Positions 30,709 through 43,242 of a DNA stretch of 64,000 nt are shown here, piece after piece. The notes below the pieces were generated by a model. The model was not told where the DNA came from. It made no database searches and saw only the letters and a program-made list of their open reading frames with translations. This DNA is from Pomphorhynchus laevis. Taxonomy: Eukaryota > Acanthocephala > Palaeacanthocephala > Echinorhynchida > Pomphorhynchidae. The stretch spans positions 124,001 through 188,000 of the forward strand of contig WNNJ02000746.1 in NCBI GenBank assembly GCA_012934845.2, read 5' to 3'. Position 1 is the first letter of the stretch, and every line of letters starts with the position of its first letter. Both the position numbers and the translations under genes were made by a program.

Positions 30709-30715
30709 TAACTTT
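30709..30715 (+). repeat. Target-site duplication of A3, right (TAACTTT)
   Basis: Pairs with 25970-25976. Beyond it the C element continues (antisense of HSNRIK). Confidence 0.75.
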
Positions 30716-30846
30716 GATTCGATTGCTGTGCATATTGAGCCACTTGCCAACCTTCGCACTGATGAAGGAGTCAATGTAAGCTTGATCGCCAATCGCCGAA
30801 CCAAGAATTTTAGTACCACATATTGTAACCTGGATGTTTGATTCAG

Positions 30847-31086
30847 CTAATATTGCAATAGCGTTGAATTTTTTTCGTGGACGTTTACCAGTACTTTGCA
30901 TTTCTGTACATTGGGATGAAATCCATAGTCCGGTCTAATTTTGCGGACGGTGTCCCAGATTAACTTGAGGTCTTGTGAAGAGCCGTCGAGGTTAGCATCA
31001 TCGGCAAACCATCGATGAGTAACATTCGAAAAAATCTCTTTCAATCTTCGTATAAGTCGAATTGAGGAGACAGCATAGGCGATCAT
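30847..31086 (-). pseudogene. C4 RT palm motif C segment
   Basis: Reads IAYAVSSIRLIRRLKEIF, THRWFADDANLDGSSQDLK and IWDTVRKIRPDYGFHPNVQK. The catalytic motif is FADD. It lies between the 31241-31480 segment and the connection (30901-30720: ICGTKILGSAIGDQAYIDSF). Stops separate the segments. Confidence 0.7.
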
Positions 31087-31240
31087 GGATAGGGGTCACC
31101 CTGCATGATGCCCTTCTTTGATAGAACTTCTTGATCAATTGACAATGTCGCTGGATCGTTGTAGATGTTATTCAGTACAGTTGATAGTGAAGGCCACACA
31201 AACTATACGTTTCTTGAGGTTAAATCACGATTTGCGCAAT

Positions 31241-31981
31241 TTAAGCGTTTGTGGCGTCTAGCTGAAGAACTGCCAAAGTAGGATTTTGGCTGAATAGAAT
31301 ACCAACTGAATCAATAGCGGATTCGACTCGACATTGTTGATTGTCGCACAATTGATCACATTCTGCTACGGTTTGAAGGTAGGCACTGATTATTCGAGCC
31401 AAAACCTTGCCGATTATTCGCCATGGAACTTCTGCTACACCGATAGGTCTAATTCTAGGGTTCTTGTCTATTGCAATCAATAGTCAAGCAACGAACGCTT
31501 CCAAAGATTTTGACGATAGAGCAGTTGTAGCTATCAAAATAGCGAACTCGACCAGACTAGTCGCCAAACGAATTGATAACTGATTTAACGCTGACAACAT
31601 TCAGCGCCACATGGAGGCATTGGCCCAAGAAGGGCAGGCAGAACCGTGAGTTTTACGAGCAGCTTTCAATATATCCTCGGGGTAGATATTCTCAAATAAA
31701 ACCGGATGATGTTTAACGACTTTTAGTATTCTGTGTTTAAGAATTGCTTCCGAATTCGCTGGGATTGCATTTGGGTGAAGACTACAAAGTTTCTGCTTGA
31801 CTGACTCTACACTAATCATGTCATCTAATTTAAGGATAACGTCTTGATGTTTAAGATGCTCTAATAGGCGTAGGGCTGCACTCATAAAACCACGACCAAT
31901 CATCTTAGAAAATGAAGCTACCCAATTTTCTTTGTTTTTGCAGAGGCGTCGTTCAGGAGCGCTGTCTTTTCCATGTTGCAA
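31241..31981 (-). pseudogene. C4 RT fingers and motif A segment
   Basis: 31981-31601: KTHGSACPSWANASMW matches the GPSGM block; VKQKLCSLHPNAIPANSEAI precedes it. 31480-31241: IAIDKNPRIRPIGVAEVPWR, then CDNQQCRVESAIDSVG and AVLQLDATNA (motif A). Between the frames there are stops. The whole is clearly the same RT as in C1a and C6 but more decayed. Confidence 0.7.
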
Positions 31982-32058
31982 AGATTTAGCTTCGTCGAAG
32001 AGATTCTACAACTTGCCTTGATCCCATAATCGTAGCAGTCGCTGAATGTGCTTTCGAC

Positions 32059-32601
32059 TCAATGCCACACCACCCTTTGACAACGTTGTAGTACCAGCTG
32101 ACAGAGTATTGTTGTTGTTTTCAGTTTTGTTTCCATGGTGGTTGGGTCAACGACGCAATCGCGATATAATGACGAGAGAAGGTCAACGAAGTCAAAACTG
32201 GCCTTGCATCTAAGAAATTCAAAGATATTTGGCTGCCATAGAATGACCTCACTGTAAATTTCATCAAGGCTTGACCTAGCGGAATTATTGCGTCTGGGTA
32301 TTGAAACTTCATAGGAATTGAGCTCCCCATGTATACTCGATTGATAAATGGTCGCATCCTGCTCCACGCTTGAAAAATATACTCTTGGTTCGCTGAAGAT
32401 ACCTTGTGATTCATGTGGAATCGAGACTTCGGTATTGAGAGGATTCCTCTTCTGACAATGCAGTGCACAGCATTCAGTGCAAGGGCGACCTAAGCGTGCG
32501 CAACGACAGTCTTCACAACGCGATGACTGTTCATTACATGAACAACAGTGTGGAATCGATAATGGATTACCCTTTGGCATTACTTGATGCGCACCTAGCA
32601 A
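32059..32601 (-). pseudogene. C4 N-terminal CXC-like domain and following region
   Basis: The likely start is the ATG at 32580 (MPKGNPLSIPHCC). The Cys-rich domain (32553-32453) reads HCCSCNEQSSRCEDCRCARL then GRPCTECCALHCQKR with spacing CC-x-C-x6-C-x2-C-x-C-x6-C-x2-C-x4-C. It is followed by a low-complexity part and by ILWQPNIFEFLRCKASFDFV and ILCQLVLQRCQRV, which recur in C1a and C6. This copy keeps every cysteine. Confidence 0.7.
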
Positions 32602-32620
32602 AGATAGGTGGATACCGATG

Positions 32621-32879
32621 TATCGTCAACTTGTGTACGCTTGCCTTGCAGCTGCAAGCGTATTCTTGTAAGAATAATTACAATATTTTTTATTTCAATA
32701 ATACAAACTAAGGTTCCCGCAAATAGGCCTTATAAAAAGAGTTAATAATAATATTTGAAAACTTGAGTAAAATTGTCTCGTTAAAACTTCTTGAAAGATT
32801 ATTTCGCTAGAACTTATTGTGATACGCATCCGCCAAAGCATACACCAAACTAAAGAAGTCACTAGATGACCATTTCATT
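32621..32879. other. AT-rich spacer
   Basis: No gene seen. It includes the presumed 5' leader of C4 and the left flank of LTR element E1; no LTR can be defined. Confidence 0.4.
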
Positions 32880-35800
32880 AAACAAAAAAATATATATTTG
32901 AGCGATATCAATTCCGAACCTTGAAACAACAGACGGATGAGTCAACTGAAAAATACCTTATAAGATTACGCATACATGCGATGGGTTGCAAGTTCGATGA
33001 ATATAATGCTCAACAGCCGGTTATTGATCAATCAGTGGAACATTGCAATTCCCAAAAATTGCGAAGGATATTACTTCGCGAATCAAATCTAACAGTCAAA
33101 CAAGCCCTAATAATAGCTTATACACTAGAAACAACAGAAATTCAGGCAAAAGCAATGGAGAAAGATCAATCGGGGGACATGGCAATCAACAAGGTTATAG
33201 CATATCAGAAACAGAAAATGCAACAAAGACTTGAAAACATCAGTAATCATTTTGCAAACAACAACAGAAACAAGTACAATCAACGATTTAAAGGTTGTGG
33301 ATCAAATAATCATCAGCATGGGGAGAATATATGTCAGGGCATAGGACAAAAATGTAGATTCTGCGGATCAATGAATCATTTCATTGATCGAAGAGTATGA
33401 AGAGCAATCGGTTTCCTCGAACGAAGACGAACAAGCGAAATACATATTTCAAATCAAGAGCAATGATATGATTCAGAAAATATCTTAATTGACGACGTAG
33501 CAATATCAATGCTCATTGATTCCGGAGTCAACGTGAACATAATCGACACAGACACCTTCAACTTCTTAGTTACGAAACACCCCTACATTTAACTTCGTAT
33601 ATCAACATCAAGACCAAAAGCATACGGCAGCATACCCGTTAAAATCAAAGGAGAGTTTGAATCAATACTAACTTACGGCAACACAAAAACACCTCAGATA
33701 CTATTAGTCGCTGAAAACCGAACAAGTGGTAATATCCTTGGTAAGAGAGCGTGCACCGAACTAGGTCTCATATCAATCCCATTTATTTTACACATACATC
33801 AACAAAGTATTCCTGAATCAACACAACAAATGCTAGACATGTATATCCTAAAGCTGAAAAGAATAGGACGTGTGAAAGGGTATACAGTTAAACTTGATAT
33901 AGACCAAGAAGTCAAACCCGTTATGCAAACTTTACATCGTACACCATTCCATCTACAAAAAGCAGTTGAAGCTAAGATTCATCAAATGATACGAGACGAC
34001 ATAATCGAAGAAGTTACTGGGCCTCGCGAATGGACCTCGCCGGTAGTAGCAGTACCGAAACCAAACGGAGATTTACGCATATTTGCTGACCTTAGAAGAG
34101 CAAATATGGAAATTCGACATAATCGATATCTAATTCCTACAGTTAAGCAACTTCTATCAGATATAAATAAAGCTCGAGTATTCTCCAAAATAGATCTAAG
34201 ATCATATTAACATCAAATTCCATTAAACCCTGAATCGAGAGATATTACAACATTCATTTGCGACGCAGGTCTATTTCGATATAAAACACTCGTAATGGAA
34301 GTCAAATCTGCAGCAGAATAGGCACAAAAGATACTACATCAAATTCTAAACAAACGCAAAAACTGTAAAAACGGGGCGGATGATATTATTGTCTGGGGCA
34401 ACACAACAACGGAATACAATACAGCCCTTGAGGAAGTGCTTAAACAGCTGTTGAAATATAATTTGTCAATAGCCGACGAAAAATGCAGTTTTAATCAAAG
34501 TGGAATTGAATTTCACGGGTTTATAATCAGCGCGAAGGGAATACGGCCTTTGCAATCCAAGATAGAAGCAATACAACATTTTCAACCACCAAGAAGTACG
34601 TAGTTTCCTAGGATTTGTAAACTATCTGGGAAGATTTATCCGAGATTTTGCAACTATCAGCGAACCTCTTCGCATCTTAACAAGAGAGACAAACAAATGG
34701 GTGTGGTAAGAAAATGACGATCAATGTTTTCAACAAATCAAGACTATAATAGGCAATGTAAATACACTAGCATATTTCGAACCTAATGCAGCTACACACC
34801 TCATAACCGATGCAAGTCTCATAGGCTTGGGCGCCATATTATGCCAACAGTCTTCAAACGGCTTCAGACCTGTGAACTATGCATCTCGCAGTCTAACACA
34901 AACAGAGCAGCGTTATTGTCAATTAGAGAAGGAAGCACTCGTACTCATATGGGCATGCGAAAAAATTTACCTCTACCTTTACGGCAGCGAATTCACAATA
35001 TATACCGATAATCGAGCACTATTAACGATATCGAAACATACAGGAAAACCATCCGCTAGAATACTTAGATGGGCTCTGCGATTACAACAATATAATTATA
35101 AGCTCGAACACATTAAGGGCAAGGACAATCCGGGAGACATCATATCAAGACAACCATTACCATTTACAGCATACACATCGAAAGAAAAAACGTGGGCGGA
35201 GGAATTTATCAATCAAGTTATTGCAAATCACATACTGAAGTCAATTACATTATCTGAATTAACACACGCTTCCCTCGAAGATCAGACGTTTCAAATACTA
35301 CGACAAGCAATCGAAGGAAACACGAATTGGATTGATTCAGTCATAAAGGAAAACACACGCATACAAAATGAGCTGACAACAAAGAAGGGACTCATAATCA
35401 GAGACCTAAGGATCGTCATACAAGAATGTATGCGATCACGCGTATTGAACCTTGCTTACGAGACACACTTAGGAATAGTGAAAACGAAAAGCCTGCTACG
35501 GAGTAAGGTATAATGGCCTCACATGGACAAAGACGTAGTAAAAACAATAAAATCATGTCTTACATGCGCATGTATTGACACACAACGTATATGACTCCTA
35601 TAACCATGTCTAGTATACCAGGTCCGTGAGAGATCATACACACGGACATATGCGGCATTTTCCCTAGTGGAGAGTAATAATTGCCCTTATGGATGCCGGA
35701 TCCAGATGGCCAAAAATCCGAATAACAAAGTCTATATGTTCAATGATAGTATCGGAGTTTGTCGAAGAATGTATATGCACCTTTGGAGCTCCAATAAAAA

Positions 35801-36600
35801 TAGTAACTGATAATGAACCCCAATTTATCTTCCCGAAATACCGAAATACTTATCACAATACCGAAATACTTATCACGTGGTTATCGGCGCTTCACCAGCA
35901 CAATTGCTCATCGGTAGAGAATTACATACAAAATTACCAACAATTTGTCGACAGAACAAAAGGACGAAACGATATAACGAAGCCGCAATAAGAGATCGAA
36001 TGATAAAACATAAATTGGAAATCATTTCTAACCAAACACGAAAAGCCCGACCACATTCACCCCACGTCAATAATGAAGTACTAGTAAAACAACAGCGCAA
36101 GAATAAACTAACTCCGATGTATGCACCAGAAATATGGAAGATTGAGAACATATTCGAGAATACTGTAATACTTCATAGACAAGGTCGAAAAATCAGACGT
36201 CATGTCGAACATCTACGGAAAATAGAAAAGAATTCGAGATATTCGACCACCCAACTAAGAATAATCTATTTCGAAACAATAGTAATGAACCAGACATTTC
36301 ATCGAGAAGATATAATACGTATACATGCAAATACCCATATTAAACCCAGGAGTAAAATTGGACGTTCTGAATCAGCAACACACCGAACGAACAAGTGACA
36401 ATGTGAAACCAATAACACCGAAAAGACAGGACAATTAAACCAATGGATCAATTGATGTATATACGCATCAAAACGATATACCTCAAAGGATTCGAAGGAA
36501 ACCCGCGAGATTCCGGGATGAAGAATGGACCGCAAACATATACTCTTAGAAGATATCATTCTTAGGAGAGATGGTATAGTGTATTACAATATGTTATCTT
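32880..36600 (+). mobile_element. LTR retrotransposon fossil E1 (Ty3/Gypsy)
   Basis: Parts in Gypsy order on the plus strand: gag-like piece with a zinc knuckle (32921-33400), aspartic protease region (about 33480-33800), reverse transcriptase (33830-34650), RNase H (34770-35130), integrase with zinc-finger and core remnants and a C-terminal tail (35150-36400). The element is broken by many changes and looks dead. No pair of long terminal repeats is recognised, so the ends are approximate; the sequence after 36560 may be the start of a 3' LTR. Age appears old relative to E3/E4. Confidence 0.75.
34827..35513 (+). pseudogene. E1 RNase H and integrase N-terminal part (fossil)
   Basis: The longest surviving piece of E1. 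It contains the RNase H region (GAILCQQ, IYTDNRALLTI), a chromodomain-less connection, and the start of the integrase zinc region. The family assignment to Ty3/Gypsy rests mainly on this segment and on the RT piece before it. Confidence 0.7.
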
Positions 36601-36789
36601 AATTTATGATTTATGTTATAGATTTTTCCCCGATTTTTATAAACATTATTGTTTGTTTGGTGTCTAAAGACTAATAGCAGACATACACTAAACCAATCAT
36701 ATCTAATAGCAAGTGTGTCTTGTAACTGTCACAATCCAAGATTTCGTTTTAACATTGATATAGGTTTAGCTGACAACCAATTCGATGTT
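36601..36789. other. Unassigned AT-rich stretch, possible E1 terminal sequence
   Basis: No coding signal. It may include E1 3' LTR sequence, but without a second copy this cannot be shown. Confidence 0.3.
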
Positions 36790-37240
36790 CCTGATAAGGT
36801 TAGATAACTTAGCAAAGATGATTCTGTCAGAATTTGTATATCTTTAATTTTTATTTTGCTGTTAACTTATTTTCTCTTTGTTATGGATGCAGCAACGTTA
36901 GTTTGAACAACTTTCAGATCATCGATATCCAGCTGTTGCAAGATAGGATTACACATTTGTCGTGAGTCAGAAAAGCTACCATCTGGATCAATCATAGGGT
37001 TTCGGATTTCTAGACATCCTTGACTTTTAGGTAAGGTTAGAAGTTGCGCTTTATAGTCTGATATTTCTATTCCTGTTATAATCGGAATAAGCTGTTTCCA
37101 AATTATCCTCGAAAGTTTGATATAATCGTGTTCACTACTTTTAATCGTTCTTTATATACAAGACCACTTTGACTGAAGCGATTGCGTTAAGGCTATATAA
37201 GCTGCATGAGGGTATATTTTAGCAACTTCAGATAATATTT
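36790..37240 (-). mobile_element. C-type RLE LINE remnant C8 (thumb)
   Basis: Minus-strand reading from 37240: EVAKIYPHAAYIALTQSLQS, KWSCI, a stop, then WKQLIPIITGIEISDYKAQL and CLEIRNPMIDPDGSFSDSRQ, MCNPILQQLD. This is the thumb of a C element (compare DPYMAFVALTQAIQFKW of C3). It is a different copy from C5, whose 3' end lies next to it, in the same orientation. Confidence 0.65.
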
Positions 37241-37556
37241 ATTTACAGAAAGAAAGTTATTATTACAAAAAACACAGGAAAAATTTTTAACCGTATACAA
37301 TTGTTACTTCCTTAGCGTAGATACTCCGGCAAATTTATCACGACACGATCTTGCACAACGTAACGCTACTGAAGCTATTTTGGCCATTTAAAATCCAAAA
37401 TCTACGCGGATGTCAGTAATGCACACATTGTATGGGCGATTGTTTTTTAGACTCATTTTGTGCAATTCTTTGGAAATTTATCTGCGCGTCGTCACCCAAT
37501 GCTCCATTACATGATCCAACGAAAGCATAAAAGTTTGTGTCTTCAAACTTTAAAAC

Positions 37557-38012
37557 TCATTCCCCGTACTTTCCTAATTTTCTTTTCGCATGGTAACTTA
37601 GATTTGATTGTGGATCACTTGAAGAATATGATGGAGCTAAGTGATTGTACATGCAAATGTCGAAGAAAGACCGCTCCATCATATCATTAAATAAGCCATT
37701 GCATTCTACGTCTAATCTAGCACTCATGTCTAGCGTCGTATTCGATCTTTCGAATACAATGTTACTTGGTAAGCTGCGAAGTACAGGTTCTATCGCCACA
37801 AATGTTGTAACTAGGAAAAGCTTTTTTCCCAAAAAGTTTCTTACGGTATTATGTCTTACTGTAGGAAGGCAATTAACTTGGCAGGAAAGACAATGACATA
37901 TATCGAACGTAGCACCACAAGTACAATTTACTGGTTGATTCGGTGGAGGCCATCCGTATCTAACGGCTAAGGCATCCTGAAATTGACGTAACCCAAGGTA
38001 TCGTTGAAACAA
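37557..38012 (-). pseudogene. C5 CCHC knuckle and restriction-like endonuclease
   Basis: A 151-residue frame: FQDALAVRYGWPPPNQ, CTCGATFDICHCLSC (C-x-C-x7-H-x3-C), VRHNTVRNFLGKK (RHN), LDMSARLDVECNG, SFFDICMYNHLAPSY (catalytic D region) and KRKLGKYGE. It then continues past a stop with degraded sequence to 37310 (AKIASVALRCARSCRDK). It is homologous to C2 residues 145-285. Confidence 0.75.
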
Positions 38013-38616
38013 ATCTAACGGTTTTGCGGAGATCCATGTTGAAACACCAGGAATTTATACGTGCTTCAACGCTGACAGATATCGATTATCTCAATTTTTC
38101 AGTGACAATAATTTTATATTATTCCTACCCTTATTTTTCTCACAAATTAAGGCTGCAAAGTTAGCCTGTAAAGATTTTAAGTTGTTGTTGGTAAAACAAC
38201 TACCTATCTGAAATAGTAGATTGTACATCTTTTGTGTATTGTAAAATTTGTTATGAGGATTGCCTGCTGGATCTTCAATTCCTAGTCCTCCGAATCGCTT
38301 TGGAAGAAACAACTTGCAGAGATTCGCTATTTAACGGCATTCCTGTAATCGCCGGAATAAGTTGATTTGAAATTGCATACGATAAGACAGAATAATTATC
38401 TTTACAGCCCTTACAGGTTCATTGTACATATGACCACTTATATTGTAATTACTGCGTAAGGGATATGTACGCTATATGAGGATCCACTTCCGCAAGTTTA
38501 GTCAGGTTCGAAATTAAATTCAACAATCTTTCGATTTTTTTCCTTGACACAATCATCAATAAAGCAATCACTTCCAATTGCAGAACCTAAAACTTGAGTG
38601 CCATTTGAAATTATTT

Positions 38617-39021
38617 TCACTCCACATGATTGAAAATGTGATTTTGCCTGCGATAAATTTTCCTCGTGTACAATAATCCGACATTTTCCACGTTAAGATA
38701 AAATCCAAATTTGTGAGCTTCTTGATTAAGCAGGTTCCATAATTTTCTTAAATTATCAATAGATCCTACATAATTCGCATCATCAGCGTACCATCTATGC
38801 GAAACTTCTGGTACATTCTCTTTAATTAAATTAATAAGTGGGATTGAAGCGGCTGCGAACGCGAGCATTGAGATAATATCGCCCTAGGTAAAACCTTCCT
38901 TTGACATAATTAATTCGTCTCAAACACATAAAGTCGTGGGATCTGTCTAGAAATTGTTTAATAACGTTACTATCGAAGGACATATAAATTCAATGTGTTC
39001 CAGAGCTAACTTCCGATTAAT
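38617..39021 (-). pseudogene. C5 RT palm, distal part
   Basis: From the A4 junction: INRKLALEHIEFICPSIVTL, then a stop, KEGFT-like motif B remnants at about 38880-38900, and a clear motif C frame LAFAAASIPLINLIKENVPE, SHRWYADDANYVGSIDNLRK (38868-38617). The YADD is intact. Confidence 0.75.
39016..39021 (+). repeat. Target-site duplication of A4, left (ATTAAT)
   Basis: ATTAAT at 39016-39021 in C5 matches ATTAAT at 46632-46637. Confidence 0.7.
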
Positions 39022-39249
39022 AATATTCATACAATAATTTATTTAACGTGGCAAATGCGTGCAAAATGCACGCTTACATGACCACTAACAAACAAAAAAA
39101 GAACATCAAAAGTCACAGATAAAAGAGGTAGAGTAGTTTGGGACATGTAAAAGAAGGGAATTACGGGAACGCAAAGCACAATACACAGTACGAGAATTGT
39201 CGAGAAAATAAAGGTTGAAAAATGAAGGGGTATGAGAAGTTATAAGGCG

Positions 39250-39254
39250 AAAAG
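39250..39254 (+). repeat. Target-site duplication of B3, left (AAAAG)
   Basis: AAAAG at 39250-39254 matches AAAAG at 43683-43687. Joining the flanks there restores the A-family reading LLIIAFRLIT on the minus strand. Confidence 0.75.
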
Positions 39255-39568
39255 AAAAAAAAATTTTGGTTTCTTATAAACATACAATTATCATGACCAT
39301 GACCAAACGCAAGACTACATAAAACTACCTCATGAAGTTGAATCTAGTAGCGAACAAATAAAGAAAATTTATAACTGTTCTAGCAAATTACAATTGACGT
39401 CGCTCTGCAGCAAATTACAATGCGAAATCAAGAAAATTGAAACAATTCTGGATTAGTCAACTCAATCCTTATTGAAATCTTTATTGAAAAAGATTTATTG
39501 GACACAATCTTTATTGAAATCTACACGAGAGACTTTACTCTGATAAAGTCTGAATATACATACATATA

Positions 39569-40648
39569 ATGGTCAAACAGAGGAAGACTACAAAGCGAGG
39601 TGATGCTGCCAAGTTCGTGGATTATCAGGTTCGGTGTTCAAGTGAAGATTGTCATGTGTGGACAAGTGTTTCAGTTCCCGGGGAAAAGAAAACAGCTCTG
39701 TCTAATGCATCTTTCTACTGCGGGTACTGCTGCGCATCTTTGATAAATGATTTGAAGACGGAATCTACCCCCTTGGTTGTCGGTCAGTCGAGTTGTAATT
39801 CTCTTGGACCCATATCAGCTCCACCAATTCCAAAAAGCATAAGTGCCGGTCAAAGTAAGGAAGTTCTTATTTCCAAATCTACTAAGAATGTTGAAAATTC
39901 CAGTCATAGTGATGGAAGCTATTCTAACTCTATATATCCCTCCTCAAGTCTTAACTCTATATATCCCTCCTCAAGTCTTGCAAATAATCCAATGAATATA
40001 GATTTAACTGTAGAGGGTGAGACTGTAGCCATGGATGTTCCAGTGCATTTACCTGATGTTACTAATGATGAAAATACATATTGTCAGGTTTTGAATCATG
40101 GTCATATGTCTGATAATGGGACTGTCAAAAAGAAGGAACAAGCGTCAACGATAAGTCAACATACACTATCCGCAGTGTCACGTGACAGTCTCGAATTGCA
40201 AATTGGTAATAATAGGAAACACACCGCTGATCGATGTAGATCTGTTATTCTGGCCAATGTAAGAGAATCTTTATTTGAGAACGCACAAGTACGTCTTAAC
40301 GAGGACGTCCAGAGTGTGAGATTTATATTGACGCAGGTACTTGGTTCTTGCAATGTGGATATTGTCAAACGTGTTAAACTCGTTGCATTATTTCGACTGG
40401 GTAAGCGTGATACACTTAGTAATAGGCCGCGTTTACTCAAGGCCGTATTTAGAGAGCAGTCACATGCTGAGTTAATTCTTCGGAATTCATATCGTTTAAA
40501 AGGATCCCACGTTAGTCTCTTAAAAGATCTTGACGCTCTTCAAAGGGAGAAATTGTCTCAAGCTAAGAAAGAACTTGCATCTCGTGTTGCACTTGGTGAG
40601 AGCAATCTATGTGTGCAAAATTTTCAAGTAGTGAGGCGACGCATTTGA
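39569..40648 (+). CDS. B3 ORF1 protein
   Basis: A 359-residue intact frame from ATG. Cys-rich head: C23-SSED-C28-HV-W31 then C51-GY-C54-C55, a PHD-like or zinc-ribbon-like cluster. A Ser-rich middle holds a 9-residue direct repeat (NSIYPSSSL twice). The C-terminal third (SVILANVRESLFENAQ, RLNEDVQSVRFIL, LVALFRLGKRD, LKAVFREQSHAELI, LARRVALGESN-like end) is the conserved CR1-type ORF1 domain also found in A3 and B1. Predicted to bind element RNA and to act with ORF2. It overlaps ORF2 by 40 bp. Confidence 0.8.
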   Translation: MVKQRKTTKRGDAAKFVDYQVRCSSEDCHVWTSVSVPGEKKTALSNASFYCGYCCASLINDLKTESTPLVVGQSSCNSLGPISAPPIPKSISAGQSKEVLISKSTKNVENSSHSDGSYSNSIYPSSSLNSIYPSSSLANNPMNIDLTVEGETVAMDVPVHLPDVTNDENTYCQVLNHGHMSDNGTVKKKEQASTISQHTLSAVSRDSLELQIGNNRKHTADRCRSVILANVRESLFENAQVRLNEDVQSVRFILTQVLGSCNVDIVKRVKLVALFRLGKRDTLSNRPRLLKAVFREQSHAELILRNSYRLKGSHVSLLKDLDALQREKLSQAKKELASRVALGESNLCVQNFQVVRRRI

Positions 40649-43242
40649 ATCAGTTGGTCCCCATTAGATGTATCGCCTCTCATGAATGTGGAGGGTTTTG
40701 GCAAGGTCTTACAGCATATAAGTGCCTAGCTGATTTGGGATCTGAAGTGTGTCAGATTGCTAGAGATGATATTATTACTCGCACTGGTGTGAATAAAAGT
40801 CATAGTATATTTTATTGTAATGTTCGGAGCTTGTTACAGAAAGTCGATGAGCTAAAGTTTAGGATCGAGTCTGTTAATCCAATTATAGTTGGTATTACAG
40901 AATCCTAGCTTAATTGTGATGTATCCGATGCTGAGGTATCCATCCCAGGCTATTCTTTGTTCCGTAGTGATCGGATAGGGGGTAGGGGTGGTGGCGTAGC
41001 TCTCTTTATGAGAGACGAAGTTAAGGTGCGCGTTTTGAGTAAGTCGTCTATTGATAGAGTTGAGAGTTTGTGGTGTCAGGTGAAGTTTGATAACAGCTCA
41101 CCCATCATACTGGGTCTTGTGTATCGTGCTCCTAAGGCAATATCTAAGAAACTCATTGAAGAGATAGAGTTGTATACGCGAGGAGATTGTGATACTGTGA
41201 TAATTGGGGATCTGAATATGCCAGATGTTGAATGGACTTCGAATACGGTTCTTCCTACTTGTGATAGTGAATCTTGTGACCTTATGGAGTGTTTTGCTTA
41301 TTGTGGTCTTGCTCAATTTGTTGATTTACATACTCGCTTTTCAAGTTGTAGTTCTTCCCTTCTTGATCTTTGCCTATCGACAAACAGTCAATTAATCAGT
41401 AGTATCCAATATGATTCTCCTGTTGGTTTGTCTGATCACTGTGTAGTTAAAGTTTTGCTAAATTTACAAATGAGGGTGTTTTATCATGCTCGGTACAAAC
41501 GTCAGATTAATGTTTTTCGGGCGAACTATGATGCTATTACATCAAAGCTGCATAGAGTAAGTTGGCCTGATCCGGCTGTTGTCGGAGTTGACGAGGCCTG
41601 GGATCATTTTCGCGTGACGCTTTATTCTCTAATGGTAAAATTCTCACCTTTGAAGTCTAAGACTAGTCGGAAAAGCGCTCGTTGGTTTGATACTGAGCTG
41701 GCTACTGCGATGAAGGCTCGTGACTTCAGTTTCAAATGCTTTAAGGGTGGGTTTTGTGAATATGGTGTTTATAAACAGGCGAGAAATTTCTTCAATTCTT
41801 TAAAGCGACACAAGCGCTATTTATTTGAAAATGGTCTAGCTCATAGTTGTAGACATGATCCCAAAGCTCTCTTTCTATATGTGAATAGTAGTAGGAACGC
41901 TAATAAAACAATTGGCCAATATTTTGATAGCGTTATTGAAGACGACCTTGCTGAGATGTTCTCAAGACATTTTTACTTGTACAAAGAGACTACAAACGAG
42001 TATTCTGAACCTATCCAGAACAGTGAAACGATAAGAGCTGCTAGTGTTTCATATCCTAGTTTAGACATAGCTAATTTGATAACTCCCGAGAAAATTTTAG
42101 CTGAACTGCATCGTCTTAAAGAGACAAACTCCAAAGGTGCTGATTTGTTACCTTCGATATATCTTCGTCGAATAGCAGACTCAATATATACACCACTTTG
42201 TAACATATTTCGACAATCTATTATTGATACGAATCTTCCAAAAGAGTGGAAACAATCGATCATTCACCCCATCTTCAAAAAGGGTGATAGATCTTCAGTA
42301 GACAATTATAGACCAGTAAGTATTACTTGCTTATGTTGTAGAATGTTAGAGCGAATTATACATGGTTATATGGTCAAGTTTTATAGTGAGAATAATGTAA
42401 TAGCTTCTGAGCAACATGGTTTCCGTAAGGGTTATTCGACAGTTACTAATCTACCCGCTGCCCATCTTGATTGGTCAGCTAATAAAGCCGTATCAATTGC
42501 TACTGACATCATATTCTTCGATTTCTCTAAGGCATTTGACAGAGTAGACCATAGACTCCTCCTAAATAAACTAGAGAAAAGTGGCATTCCATTCTTGCTT
42601 GTTAGATGGATTGAATCGTTTTTAAGCAATCGTAGTTATTGTGTGCATGTAGATAATTTTTACTCTTCTTCGCGGCCATGTAATATAGGGGTGCCTCAAG
42701 GTTCAGTATTGGGTCCATTGTTATTTAGTGTCTACATCAACGATATCCCGGAATTTATTGATTCTCGGATGCTTTTATATGCAGACGATTTGAAAATCTG
42801 GCGGGCAATTCGTTCACACAATGATATAGTCAAACTGCAACGGGATATCGATGAAGTCGAAAATTGGGCTCTACTCAATAGGTTGATTGTAAATATATCA
42901 AAATGCAAACATTTACGTGTTCGTGGCGGAAATGCTCAATCTTTAGTTAATTATAGCTTTCAAAGCAGTGATATAGAACGAGTGAACAAATATAAGGACT
43001 TGGGAGTGTGGATAAACAGTGATTTGAGTACCGTCACACATACTGAACATGCTTGTTCAAATGCGTTGGGGATAATCGGTCAACTTCGACGCACTTTCAT
43101 TGCACTTAATCAATTTGCCCTACGTCCGCTAATCTTTGCTCATGTGTTGAGCCGTCTTCTATATGCTGCGCCGTGTGTGTATCCCCAAAATTCAAAAGAA
43201 CATATTAGTTCAGAGAGGTACTTCATAGAGCTACCAAGCTAG
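40609..43242 (+). pseudogene. B3 ORF2: APE endonuclease and reverse transcriptase
   Basis: From ATG 40609 the frame reads SHSIFYCNVRSLLQKVDELK (first nuclease motif) and VGITES followed by TAG where Trp is expected. The same frame reopens at once and is unbroken to 43242. Counting from 40957: RIGGRGGGVALFM, VIIGDLNMPDVEW (residues 82-93), LSDHCVV (158-164), linker SARWFDTEL, then RT: QHGFRKGYSTVTNL, FFDFSKAFDRVDH (motif A), IGVPQGSVLGPLLFSVY (motif B), LLYADDLKIW (Y608-D611) and the thumb. All catalytic residues apart from the TAG look right. The family would need only rare intact copies elsewhere to be mobile. Confidence 0.85.

Larger units (their letters stand above)
25270..32620 (-). mobile_element. 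C-type RLE LINE C3/C4, split by A3
   Basis: Minus-strand reading from 32620 gives the CXC-like head (32553-32453), N-terminal region, RT (31981-30847), then at 30716 HSNRIKV. A3 follows, and the element resumes at 25969 with RDIFKVANEDPYMAFVALTQ, then FKWSFVQRT, LPVGIRGLGIRSP (25750) and ACQAGGLSTIRHNIIRD (25370-25300). Taking A3 and one TAACTTT copy out restores the continuous reading IKVRDIFKVAN. The copy is old: many stops and frame changes, and the nuclease end is lost near 25270. Confidence 0.85.
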
